Shown: piece after piece, positions 32,222 to 44,700 of the stretch | Numbering within the stretch: the stretch's first letter is position 1 | Layout of the letters: every line of letters begins with the position of its first letter | Origin: Globodera rostochiensis | Taxonomy: Eukaryota; Nematoda; Chromadorea; Rhabditida; Heteroderidae | Direction: 5' to 3' | NCBI GenBank assembly: GCA_018350325.1 | Contig: JAEVLN010000006.1 | Span: 1 to 64,000, forward strand | DNA: 64,000 nucleotides | Translations under genes and position numbers: made by a program | The notes under the pieces: generated by a model | The model's input: the letters and a program-made list of their open reading frames with translations, nothing else | Told to the model about the DNA's origin: nothing | The model's database searches: none

Positions 32222-34859
32222 AGTACATGACGGGCCAATTTTACGTGATCCAAGTACACTCAAAAATTGTCTCTGCAAAATTTTTTATATTTTTTACGTT
32301 TTTTTGTTAAAAAACTGTTTCTAAAATTTGCCTTTTGCAAATTCTGTTTTAGGTAAATATCGGGCATACGGTCCAGACTCAAAATCGAACGAAATGCCAA
32401 CTAAATTGTCTATCTAAAAGCAAAATCTTTAAGCTCAAATCAAAATGTTTCTTTTGTAAAAATTGTTTTGAAAAATCACCGCACAAATCGATTTCTCCAA
32501 AACTTCTCTAAACTTCACCAAATTTTGGTAGGCGGTAAGAAGTGAGCACTAGAAGCATGTCTGCAAACTGCCGAATCATGAAATACAACCTCTGAGCTGT
32601 GTTACATGCCTCAAAAATTTAGTAAAATTCAATGGCTAGGATAGGATGTCTAACATCACTCTGTCTGCCGCGTCACTAGAGTTTGTCTGTTAATTTATTT
32701 AAATGATTTTGGCGTTATGATTTGCACAAATGAATTAATTCGCTTTCTTCATTTTTGCCGTCCATTATGCGAAACGAGCCAACTCCGTCCCAGCCAACTC
32801 CGTCCCAGCTACAAATTTTAGATTCAAAAGAGTGATACTCTAAATTTTTCAAATTTCGAAAAAGCATAGGGGGGACCCTTTTGATCAACATTTTTGAAAA
32901 AGGTTTTTATTCTTAAATAGCCTAGAAATATGTTATTAATGCATTGATTACGAATTTAGAAAATCAAAATTGGGCATTTAAGACAGGTTTTGAACCGGTT
33001 TAAAATTTTAAAAATTAAGGAAAAACCGATTTTTGAGTAACTCCAAAGTCGGATTGGATTAGGCCTAAGCCTAACGAACTCAAAGCTAGGGTGACTTACA
33101 AATAAACCAGATCAATCCCCATTTGATTATTGAAATGCTTAGGGGAATTTCGGGCAATTACCGAACATTTGAATTTATTTATTTTGTTTACATTACTTCA
33201 TTTGTTTAACTTTGAAAATGTGAAAATTTTTGTTTTTCTGAGGACGGAGTTGGCTGGGCCGGAGTTGGGACGGGACGGAGTTGGGTCGGGACGGAGTTGG
33301 CTGGGACGGAGTTGGGGACGGAGTTGACCCCTACTCTCCATTATAGGCTTTCAAGGTTACGAATTTGTCGATAGAAAATAAAAATTGAGAATTTAAAGCG
33401 GTTTTGAAAAACTTGAAAATTAAAGAGAAGCGTGAAAATTAATGAAAAACGATTTTAAGTAACAAAAGCCGGATAAAAAAAATGAAAGGCCTTGTAGCGG
33501 CCCGCTAACAGCGAGCATGCGATGTAGGGGTGGTAATTGCTGAACGTAAAACGTTATTTCTCGCTTGAAATGGCCGTTTTTATTTACTTAAATATTGAAA
33601 AAGTCTTAAAAATTTGTTTAATGATTTTCGGACATTAATTACTTCTCTGAATATCGAAATAAGATTTACTCAAATCACGTTACAGTACCCCCCAATGGAC
33701 GATCAGTGCCGTGCGTTGTGCATTATCCTGTAGCTCATCGGAGAAAAGTCGCAGAGCTTAGCGGTTTTTTGGGTTTTGTAGAGAATTTTGTGGGCTATTC
33801 ATCCCTCAAATTTTTCTCAGGAAATTTTTCCAAGCCCTCGGAGATTTTTCCCGTAAATTTAACCCCCATTTTCAGTGTATTTTGGGGTCTTCGGATCTCC
33901 ATGAAGGAGATGTTGTGGCAACTTGAAAAATATACACAAATATGCAAAATATACACATGGAAATGCGTTCTAGAAGCTTCAAACCAAGCTAAAAACACGT
34001 TTTTCGTGCGTTCCAGGCTATTATCAGTTCAGGAAAAAAGATAGCTACGCTTCACTTCTTTCGCATTTGCAAAATCATCGGGCAGAAAGAATAACCTTTT
34101 GTTGGAGAAGGAGAATCGGTAGTTGAACATTTTTTAGGAAAGTTCGGAATCTTTGGCAAATGCCTAAAAATTGGATCCCTCCCTAGTTATTACTTGTTGC
34201 TGAAACGATGGACTTGGAAAAGAGCAAAGAAACTTTGTCTATCTCATTAACGGACTTGTGAAAAAAGAGAAATCTAACAACGGGCTTAAATATAAATATT
34301 TATGTTTAATAAAAAGCCTAAATTGTACGGGAGGCGGCGGCTGGTACGTCCGGTGCTCTGAAAGCAAAATCATTCATTGGCTTGCGTTGAAGCTGTCGCC
34401 GCCGCGCCGCCGAAGGTCGGCTTCGATTCCCGCCGGCGGGGCTACCATTTGCTTATCTCCACTTTAGGAAGATCAGACGTAGAAAAACAAAGCCCAAAAA
34501 ATAGTCTTATGCTTCTCCAAATGTAAAGTGGAATTTGCTTGGTAATAAATTTGACATGGCTCTTTTGTCCATATCCACTAACTCAATTTGCACTAATAGT
34601 TCACTTTTGACCGTTGTCATGGCATCCTCCGCCGCGGCACCTCCCCCCTCATTAGCATTTCTTCCATTTTGCCCCTCATTATCATCATTTCCTTTCATTA
34701 TCCGTTTAAGCCGTCCTCTTCTTCCCAAAAACTTAATTTATTTGCATGGCGTTGGATGGAAGCGTTTCGTCTCTTTCAAAGTCGGCACTTTCTGTGAGAG
34801 TTTAATGGATTCTTTCGCGACTTTCGGCTTTATGTGTCCGCCGTCTCACCCTTTGGCAG
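32222..34859. repeat. AT-rich spacer with foldback-type repeat
   Basis: About 32772-32805 has CCAACTCCGTCCCAG twice. About 33240-33325 has GGACGGAGTTGG in several tandem copies ending GAGTTGACCCCTAC, giving inverted multi-copy termini around about 430 bases. Bases 32950-33060 and 33357-33480 are degenerate direct repeats. At 33060-33100 there is TAGGCCTAAGCCTAACGAAC, shared with 9.54 kb and 63.35 kb. Reading frames at 33706-34044 and 34535-34859 have no recognisable domain; the first exon of the kinesin gene should lie toward the end. Confidence 0.6.
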
Positions 34860-37800
34860 GTGTTCGTAAGGGTCCGTCCCCTCGCCCAAATGGAACGCCG
34901 GCGTGGGGCCTTTGAATGTGTTCGTGTTGTGGACAGCCAGGTCATGTCGTTCAACTCAATTCTTCTCTTCCCTCCAACTGATCTCAAATTTCGTCTATTC
35001 CACGCTTAAGAGCCTTCTTCTAGTAGACCCGGAAAAGCCCTCCGGAAATGCGCTCCGACAGAATCGGACACACGAGAGGGAATTCCGCTTTGATGCGGTG
35101 TTAGCACCGGGCACAGGTGAGGAGGAAGTACAGTCATTAGTTGGCACGGAGGGACTGGTGGATGGCCTTGTTCGATTCGGACTCAATGGAACAGTACTCG
35201 CGTACGGACCGACAGGTCAGGAAATCCATTTATTTGACATAATGCGTTATAAAGTGATCAGTTGTTGATCGACGACTCTCCCTCAGGGGTGGTTCAAAAC
35301 CTTTCGATTTCGAGGGTTTTCTTTCGTTTCGATTTCGAAAATCAGATCCCTCAAGGCACTGGTAAAACTCACACAATGGTCGGCACTCGCGAACGGCCCG
35401 GCCTTATGACGAGAGTGACCCGAGCACTTTATGAGCAATTAGCCGAAATGGGCGATCGCAAAACTCGCGTTTACATTTCTTTTATGGTCTGTCTCTGATC
35501 ACTTCTTATGTGATGAGATTGAATTTCCCGAAGGAACTTTACAATGAGTTAATTCGAGATTTGCTCAGAGCGGAAAAGAACGGTCCATTGGAGCTGTTGG
35601 AGGTTGTGTTGGACGGGGGGGGGCATCGTTTACGTCATTCATGCATTGAACAATCAATGAAGGATGAACGTGGAACTGTACATATCCCAGGTCTGAGTCG
35701 AGTCCGGGCGTCCAACACTTCGAAGCTGCTTCAATTGCTCCAGGAGGGAAACGCACGGAGAACGACGGAGCCAACCGCAGCCAATTCGTATGCGATTTGG
35801 GCGACGACGACTTTTTCTTTCTATCGTTTATTTAAAGAACATCATCCCGGTCTCATGCTCTGTTGATGATTTCATTATGGAAAGACAAAACCGAAAGGGG
35901 ACGATTATTCCTGATCGATTTGGCCGGTTCTGAACGAGCAATAAATACTCAGGCGATTGACCAATCCTTGGACTGTGATCAGAATGCCCTAAGATTTTAG
36001 AATCAAGGCCAGCGACTGAAGGAAGGGGCAGCAATAAATCGGTCTCTGCTCGCCCTGGGAAATGTAATTCAAATAATTGGAAGAATTCGTTTGTTCGTCC
36101 CCTTAAAGGGTCCTTTTTGCCTTCAATTCAGGTGATTAACTCTTTGTCGAATGCTTCCGGGGGCCGCAGGCCCGCCTTTGTGAACTTCCGCGACTCCAAA
36201 CTGACGCGTCTTCTGAAGGACGCGCTGGGCGGGGCGGGAGAGAACGGCGCGGGACGGACGGTGCTTATTGCACACATTTCGCCCTCCTCAACGGCGTACA
36301 ACGAAACATTCAATACATTAACGTGAGGGTTGGGGGACGGAAGGGAGCCGATCAGTGATCGGCAAAAATTGATTATGTTTTGTTGTTCAGATACGCTAGC
36401 CGAGCCAAAGGGATCGCTTTTCGAGTGAAGCATTTTTAAATTCAAGTCGTTAGGAAGTTATCCCACCCAGCCCTTAGGACGAACTGCTTCCGCTGACCGC
36501 CTCTATTCTGACGCTTTGGAAGTGCTAAAGCGTGAGGTGGAGAAAGGCTCTGTCGCACATGCGGCATCGATGGGACAATGTAAAATATGCCACAAAGGGA
36601 TTGCCGCCTTTTCCCGCTACCGTTAAGAATCCCGTCGCCCAATTAGCGGGAGCCGGAATCCCGTACTTTTCCCGCGGAGTCTCGCTCCCGCCGGGCTCTA
36701 ATTTAATATCGGCCGCCCTCCCTGAATTTGAAAAAGTCCCCCGCCGGACAAAAGCGCAAAAAAAGGCAAATGCCTAAATTCCGATCAGACAAATTTCTGT
36801 TGATTTTTAAAAAAATTTATTCCTCCGGTTAAATATATTTTTGATAATGTAAGCTGAATTATTTGGGAATTTTGTCTCGTTTTTGGCATTTGTCAGGGAC
36901 TTTTTTGGGGACTTTTTGTCGAGGAAGTTCCTCTCCATTTTAGTGGCTTTGGAGGCCACAAGTACAACGGACAGCAACAGAGACCGGAGGGGAGGAGAAT
37001 TTGTTTGGACGCGGTCACCGCATAGTTTCGTGCCATCGTCCTCCACTTCCATTCCTCCTCTGATTAACATTAATTCGTCCACCGGACGTTCTCGGCATTT
37101 GAACATATCGGTCAACAATTCAAACGCCTCTCAACAAATGCCGAAATTGCCTCGGCTCGGCTCGTCTCTCTTTGACTCTCTCCGTAATCAACATTTGACC
37201 AACAGCGAACGGCAACAGCGCCTGAGGTCTCTGAACGAATTCACCAAAAAGGCATTTGTTGTTGTTTTTGTGAAGAGAACGATTGCTGCAGGCGAACACT
37301 GAACACTACGAGCTGGAGTTGGCCAGGCAAGGACGCTTGGCAATTCTGAAGGCGTGCGAAGCCCGACCGGCGCTTGTAGAGGGGGAGAACGCGTCGAAAT
37401 ACGCAAAAGTGGTGGAGAAAGTGCAGGCCGAATTGGAGGAGGTGCAGGGACAAATGAGCGAGTTGGGCGACCTCCGGAACAAAGTGGAAAGGGCGCTGAA
37501 GCAGGGTGAACAAACGTTGCAACAGCTCGAGGACAAAATGAGGTCGGGATCAACAACCAGAGACCTGCTGATCAGAGAGAGATCTACGACCAAATCAACG
37601 ATGTTTCATCGATTTCAGAGTGTTGGCCAAAGATCAGCAACAACTGCAGATTGTCGATTTGGTGCACGCGCTTGCAAGACAACAAGCGGAAAGTGAACTT
37701 TTGTGGAATTTTTAACGGAAATTTTTCACACAATCTCTGCAGGGGCGGCGATTTACTCGGATTTTGCCCTCCAGGGTAAACGTTTACGGAGGCAAGAAGG

Positions 37801-38370
37801 CCAATTGGAACGAATAAAAAGATATGAGAGAGTGGCGGACCGATTGATAGAGGGCAACGAGTATTTGGACGGTAAGGCGTGGAGTCCGGTTGGATGAAAG
37901 AGTTATTCACCAGACTTTTTGAGATTTGAATAAAGTCTTGAAATGTCGCACAATTTGTTCATTAACAAAGTTAAGAGGAGGATAGAGTCGCACTTCACAG
38001 AGAATATCGCCTTCTGAAGAGTCAATTGGACAAAATGTTGCCGGTGGAGAACGGACTGCCGTCATGGAATGCACAAATATTGGAAAATGTGAAATTGTCA
38101 AATAATGACACACAGAAGTGGAGACAAAGCTACGGCATTTCTTTGTATGAGTAAACAAGATCGATCAGAGACCATAGATCGATGAATTATTGCAGCAGCA
38201 ACGAAGACTTGGGCAAGACGTTCACCGTCGTACGACCGAAGGTCTTGCAGAGAAGGGATGCGCCTGAAGAGAAGACGACGATTCTGCCAGAACTGAAACT
38301 GACTGGGGAAGTGAAGACACCGGACGAGTTGGGGAGGCGCGGGAGAGGGAAAGGGACCTCTGCAAGATGA
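34860..38370 (+). CDS. Kinesin motor, kinesin-8-like
   Basis: ATP-driven microtubule motor; kinesin-8 members regulate plus-end dynamics. The motor is spread over many small exons: VFVRVRPLAQ (34860 on), LLLVDPEKP, LVRFGLNGTVLAYGPTG joined to the P-loop GTGKTHTM (about 35355), ELYNELIRDLL (35534), GTVHIPGLSRVRASN, then TSSRSHALL (switch I, 35840), LFLIDLAGSERA (switch II), LKEGAAINRSLLALGN and FVNFRDSKLTRLLKDALGG (36180), ending RTVLIAHISPSS and YASRAKGI. One intron (36003 side) seems to use a GC donor. Tail exons to 38370 are coiled-coil-like (ELEEVQGQMSELGDLRNKVE). The loop sequence and SKLTRLLKDALGG fit KIF18/19. The N-terminal exon is missing, and a transposon-like stretch lies between motor and tail. 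Confidence 0.85.
36605..36700. mobile_element. Fragment of the hAT-like element within the kinesin gene
   Basis: GGAATCCCGTACTTTTCCCG through CCCGCCGGGCTCTAAT closely resembles the right end of the element at 31220-32084. The left end and duplication are not evident, so it is a decayed or partial copy. A frame through it stays open (GIPYFSRGVSLPPGSNLI), so exonisation is possible. Confidence 0.7.
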
Positions 38371-38738
38371 TGAGACTGAACTGGCGATGATCAAATTGTA
38401 AGCGGACGATCGGCCACAGAAATGGCACCAATAACGCGAGGGGAATCAGTGGCCAATTGCCAGCAATCCATTCTGTTAAATGTCTTTTTTGCACGAGCAT
38501 TTCTTCCATTTCGTTGCCTCATCAGAATAAAAAGGCCCATACTTCCGTCCTTTGTTTTGTTGTCCATCCAAATGCTTCGAATATCTCAAGTGGGCGGAGA
38601 CAGGCGTTGGCGGGGGGGGGGGGGTCTCAGAAACGAATGTCCCCTCCTCCTTCTCTTCCCCATTAATTTGACCCTTTCATCCCCAAATCTTTCTCGAAGA
38701 AAGATTAAGCCGATCTTCCCCTTCCAAATTCCGCTGAC

Positions 38739-41700
38739 ATGTCCTACGTTCTGTTTTCGCTTATACTGCTCCAACTTCGTCTTCTGCTTCAACTCGTCCT
38801 CCTCCCTCCCAACTCTCACCAATTTCTTCTAAATTTGACTTCCTCCTCCTCCCCAACATCTCCTCGATGTCCACACCGTTGTTCATGTGCCCACTCCACC
38901 GTAATCTGTGCCGCATTGGCATTGAATCAAGTGCCAACTGGCATCCCTTCGGGGACCACTCGACTGTAACTTTTAGTTTGATTTGTTTTGTAACCGCAAT
39001 TTTTTAGAGATTTGCAGGAAAATCGGATCCACCAAATTCGTCTGGGCGACTTTGATGGTTTAAGTGCACTGCGAACATTGTGAAATCCCTTAATTTTTCA
39101 CGTATATTTGTCTTGTTTTTAGACATCTCGGCGACAATGCCATCGAAGAGATAGAGAAGGGCTCTCTGGATCCACTGACCTCTCTGGAGAGACTGTAAAT
39201 TCGCGTGTCCATGACATTTAACCACCTTTCACCACTTTTTGCTCTCAATAGAATCAATTAACGTCGACGCCAAAATGATTTTTCGTTTTGAATAATTTGG
39301 TGGTGAAATGTCTCTGGACGCGTTTCTTACTCATCGCGCACGAATCACAATATCTCAGGCGACTTTTCCGCAACAAAATCCGATCATTGCCCGAAGGCGT
39401 CTTCGCCCACTCCAAGCGGCTTCGTCGACTGTAAGTCGTTTTTGGACATTTGGTGCTTTAGGGGCAATTTCAACAATTGTTATGCGTCCGTTATATGTTC
39501 TTATTTATATATCCATCCGTCCACCCACTTCATAATTAGTCCTCTTTAGCCCATCCAAATTCGTCCTCCTTATCGCCTCCCCATCTTTCCATCATTTGAT
39601 CTCCCTTCTCTCATTCGCCCAATGGCACCGTTCCACTTCATCGATTCTGCGCGCCAATTAGTCAACCGCATTAATTAGGCATAACGAATCGAATATTTTG
39701 TGTTTTAAGGGAGAGGGGGGGGGGAGAAGTTGTGAAGGGAAAGGAAAATGGAAGGTGCAACAGTAAACAGAGAGCAATTTGGGATGATTGGAGGATTGGG
39801 GGGGGGGTGATTAAGTAAAGAAGGGATCGATCGGAGATGCCATGGGAAAGCCGGTGAAGCCACGTCAAAAGATGGGTACATCAAAGTTCGGAAGGAATAA
39901 TGATCAACGCACAACGAACAATGACCGACCACTCACTTTCCCGTCTCGCCTCTCCGTCTCCGTCATTATTCGTTTATTCTTCTCTGTCACTTGGACAGAT
40001 TGCTTCTGCTAAGTAAAGTTTCCGATCAGATCAACTTGACAAGCAAGCATATGTAGCTTCCTTCTGCTGTCCGTCACTCATTCATTTATTCCGAGATGAA
40101 TGAGGCGATAAATGTGCTTCTCTTTTCTCTTCCCCTCCGCTCATTCTTTGCTTTGGACCCTCCGATCGCATCGAAAGTTTATTTAAGTCTGATTTGTGGC
40201 CACTCGAAAGTGAAATGGGCAGCAATTGTCTCGGGGGGGGGGGTGTTTGAATCTCTAATGGATTTTGTGGAAAGGGAGGGGAGGGGGGGAGGGGGGGGGG
40301 AGGGGGGAGGGGGAGGGGGGGGGGAGGGGGGAGGGGGGGGGGGGGGAGGGGGAGGGGGAGGGGAGGGGGGGAGGGGGGGGGGGGGGGAGGGGGGAGGGGG
40401 AGGGGGGGGGGGAGGGGGAGGGGGGGGGAGGGGGAGGGGGGGGGAGGGGGGAGGGGGAGGGGGGGGGGGGATTCCCTCGGGGATAATCCCCTAATAAATC
40501 GGGAGGGTCTCTTGATGGTTTTTGCAAACATTTTCAATTGTTTTCCCACAACGACTGCTTTTCAATTAATTGAGTCGATGCATTTTATTCACATAATAAA
40601 AGAATTCTTTAACCACCGTATCCCTCATCTACGTACCGTACCTATTTTGTGCAGGGATCTGACCGAGAACGGTCTGTGGTCACTGTCCGCAGAGCAATTG
40701 TCCGGTCCTGAACATTTGGTGTCACTGCAGTTGGACCGCAACCAACTCCAGTGCGTTGACCCCCTGGCACTTTCCCAGTGGCACTCTCTGGAATCCCTTT
40801 CGCTGGCGTCAAACGGTGACATTTTTAAAAATGCCAAAACAAACCATGAGAATGCGAATGCGTTAAGCTCTCTCCACTCTATCTCAATTGGATCTGATGG
40901 CAATGCCGAACCTCCGAACGCTGTCCAACCACCGCCAAGGCTTTTCATGCCATTTTAAATCCTCCATCTTTCAGGCGCCTCTCCGACAATCCGTGGCATT
41001 GTGACTGCCGTCTCCGCTGGTTGAAAAGGCTGAAGGTTGCCGCCCAAATTCGCTGTCACCGTCCCACCCATTTGTTTGGGCGTTCGCTGAATCAGATCAG
41101 CTCCCAGGCAATTCTTCAGGGAAAATCCTGCAAATTATTTTTTAGCAGTTAAAATGTTCCGGACTGGAGAAGCGTGCCAGTGGAGGGCTGCGCAAATGTC
41201 GGGACACGGATTGGTGAAGAAGGAACCACCGGAAGCATCGGCCAGAACTGTTTATTTCAGGTGCCCCTCGGGCTGCACTTGCACGGAGTCGGGTCCGGAC
41301 GCGGTCGTTGTTGACTGTCACGACCGTCTTCTTCGCGGTGTGCCGCAACGCCTTCCCTCGAACACGGTGGAACTGTACGTCCTCCCAGCAACAAAAATCT
41401 CCCAATCTTTTGGTTTAGTCGACTTGAGCAAAATCGGCTGACCCGTCTGGAAAACGGGTCGTTTAGCCATGTGCCCAATTTGATTAGACTCGATCTCAGC
41501 AAAAACGCCATCGAACACGTGGAGGCCAATGCCTTTGCCGGGCTCCGTCGTCTCAGTTCCCTGTCCAAAAACTCGTCAAATCCTCTCAAACCCCAAAATT
41601 TAAGAATGTTATTTGCCAATAATCTGACCGATTTACCGGATAGAGTTTTTGATGGAATTGGTGCCTCTCTGCAAGTTTTGCTTTTGAATGGCAATCAACT

Positions 41701-44700
41701 CGAATGTGTGAGAAACGATCTCTTCAGAGGGCTGAATGAACTGAAAGTCAGTCAATGTGTCTGGATCATTGATCATTCCCCAAGAACAATTCCCTCCCTC
41801 AAATTTAGTTGCTGTCCCTCTACGACAATAAAATTCGTTCAATCACCCAATCGACTTTTGCGCCCTTTGCCCGTTCGCTTCAGGTGCCCTAATGACTGAT
41901 CATTTGTCTAATTTGGTGTTTAGACTTTGCATTTGGCCCGGAACCCGTTGATCTGTGACTGCAACATGGTTATTGGCCGACCAGAAAACTCTGAGCCTTC
42001 GATCAATTTGAATTTGCAGGCTTGGATGGCCCATTTGTTGTCCGACCGTCCCGTGGAGACGAGCGGTGCCCGATGCCATTCTCCGAAAAGAGTCGCCCGC
42101 AAACGAATAGCAATGCTTGCCGCCGAACGCTTTCGCTGTGTGGGCGCGGAAAGACTGGTGACGCAGGGGGCGGGACAGTGCGAGTTGGACAGAGAATGTC
42201 CGGAACCGTGCCAATGTCGGGGAACGACGGTCGACTGCAGGTGAACGGGACAAACGAAACTTTGAATGATCAGACCATTTCTGCGATTAGATCAGAAATT
42301 AAAATAAAGAAAGATATAATCGAGATCGGGAATTCTCGTCTGTTTTTTTAGCTCGCGTCAGCTGTCCTCTCCTCCGTCCGCCCTTCCCCGCTTCACCACG
42401 TCCCTCCTCCTGCGCTCCAATCGCTTCTCCGGTCCGGGCCCTTTTCTGCCGGTCGGCGAATTGCCCAATTTGGTCCATTTGGACCTCAGCGACAACCAAA
42501 TGACCGTCCTCCCGACGGACTTTCTCACCGGTCTTTCATCACTTCGGGAATTGTGAGCATTTCCTTATTAAAAAATAAATCAATCCATTCTTTGAAGGGA
42601 CCTCGGCGGGAACTCCCTTCGGCGTCTGTCTGCGCATTCGTTAGGCCCGTCAGCGCTCAGTTTGATCACCCTGTATTCTCCTTAGAATGTTTAAGTGATC
42701 ATCGGCTAATCGTTAGTGTTTGTTGATCATTCCTGATACAAACCGATCACTTAAACATTTTATCGTTCATTCTTCTCTTTTTACCCTTCCACCATTTCAC
42801 CAGCCAACTTGACGAGAATGCTCTCCGATGTCTTCCGCTTGGACAGTTTCCCTCTCTTCGTTCCCTGTACTGATTCAACTTATTCCCCAGCTTTACCATT
42901 GTTTTAATCTTCACTCCCCGTCAGATCAGTTCGACAAAATCCGCTCAGTTCTCTCGATGGCCCCGTCCTGGACCAACTTGAACTGCTCGAACTCGACGGG
43001 TCGGCCCGTTTTATTTGCGACTGTCAGCTCCGACCTCTCATTCGCCGATTACGGAGAATGAGCAAAATTTGGACGGACCAATGGGAGGAGGAGGAATTTG
43101 GAGTCCCAAAATGTGCGGAGCCGGAGAATTTGAGAGGGAAGGAGTTGGCCGAATTAGAGGAATCGGAGCTGATCTGTCGGGGTCGGTTACAACAAGTTCG
43201 TAGCTTATAAGGCAAAGCCAGGACTGTTTAGATGGGACGTTGGGGGGACAATGTTCAACAGAGGGCGAGTTTTGTCCGTCCGGCTGTACCTGTCTTCATC
43301 AGCCATCCTTCCCTGTCGATCGCCTCTCCGTCAGATGTTCCGGTAACGGCCTGAAACACATTCCTTTTGGCATTCCGGAGGACGCCCGTGAACTTTTTCT
43401 GGATAACAACAGCATTGAGCTTCTCTCTGGCGATCATTTTACCCATCTTCCCCATTTGATCAAGCTGTACATTCCTTAACATTTTGAATTAAACCCCCGC
43501 ATCTCCAGGGACCTTTCGCACAACCAAATTCGGCACATTCCCTCCGGCACTTTTTCCTCTCTGCCCCTTTTGTCCACGCTCATTTTGGCATTCAATCGTA
43601 TTCAATGTCTCCATAACGGCGCTTTCGACGGTCTTTCCCAATTGCGCGTGCTTTCCCTTCACGAGTAAATACAAATAATGAATCAATGTTCTCCAATTTC
43701 AATTTATAAATCAAATCATTTCAGAAACGACATTTCACAAATGCCCGAGGCGACATTTGCCCCCCTTTTGGCCAATTTGTCCCACGTCGCTTTGAGTGCC
43801 AACCCGTTTTGGTGCGATTGCGAAATGAATTGGGCCGTACGATGGCTGCGCTCCAAATTCGTGGAGCCGGGTTCAATTTTTGTAAAGCCTAATAATTTTT
43901 TTCGGTTCATTTTAGGGATTGCCAAATGTGAAGGACCGCGAGAACGAAAGTATATTTAAATTTGCTTCAAACTTTCATAATTTCAGGAATTTACTTTTGC
44001 TGAATGCCGACCCATTGGTCGACGAGTGCCAAAAAGCGATCCCTCAACCGGTTCCGTCTGTTCCTCTCGAAGTGTTGTCCAAATGCCAACCCTGCCTGAA
44101 CTATTCGCTTTGTGCCAACTCCGCCCGGTGCCATTCTCTCGACAACGGTCAATTTCGTTGCGAATGTCCACCCGGCTTCAACGGCACATTCTGCGAATAC
44201 AAAATGGTGGAGGTGGACAGTTGCTTAAACAGGCCATGTCAGAATGGAGGGACCTGTGAAAAGATAAAGGAAGCCGAAGGGGCGGAGGACGCGGGGCAAT
44301 TCCGATGCTTTTGTGGGTCCCAATACGAAGGAAAGCGTTGTGAACGTGCCAAATATTTGGCACAGTCATTGCCTTTGATAAGGCCAATGGGCGATGAAAC
44401 TTTGTATGGGAGGGCAACGAGGGCGGAGAGGAAGGAACAAAAAGTGTTCGATTTGGAAAATCAATTCCAACAAAATTTCGGCGATTGGTCCGTGCCGAGA
44501 AAGGGTTGCCCCTTCGCTTTTAACGGTCCCAACTGTACGGAGAGACGCGCCATCGGACTGAATCGGCCCAATGCGTTTGTGCCACTCGGAGAATGGCGGG
44601 CTCAGCCGGAAGATAGCGGGGAGAGAGAGCTGGCGATGGTGTTCAGGAGTAGACAAAGGTCGGATGGGGGTGAGGCGGACTGAATCGAGATGGAATTCGT

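Noticed and set aside
34340..34460. tRNA suggested by GCTTCGATTCCCGCC and GGGCTACCA
   Set aside because: No matching 5' acceptor strand, D arm or A box upstream.
40096..40549. Gly- or Pro-rich genes over the G tract
   Set aside because: They lie inside a Slit intron and consist of near-pure G; no independent coding evidence.
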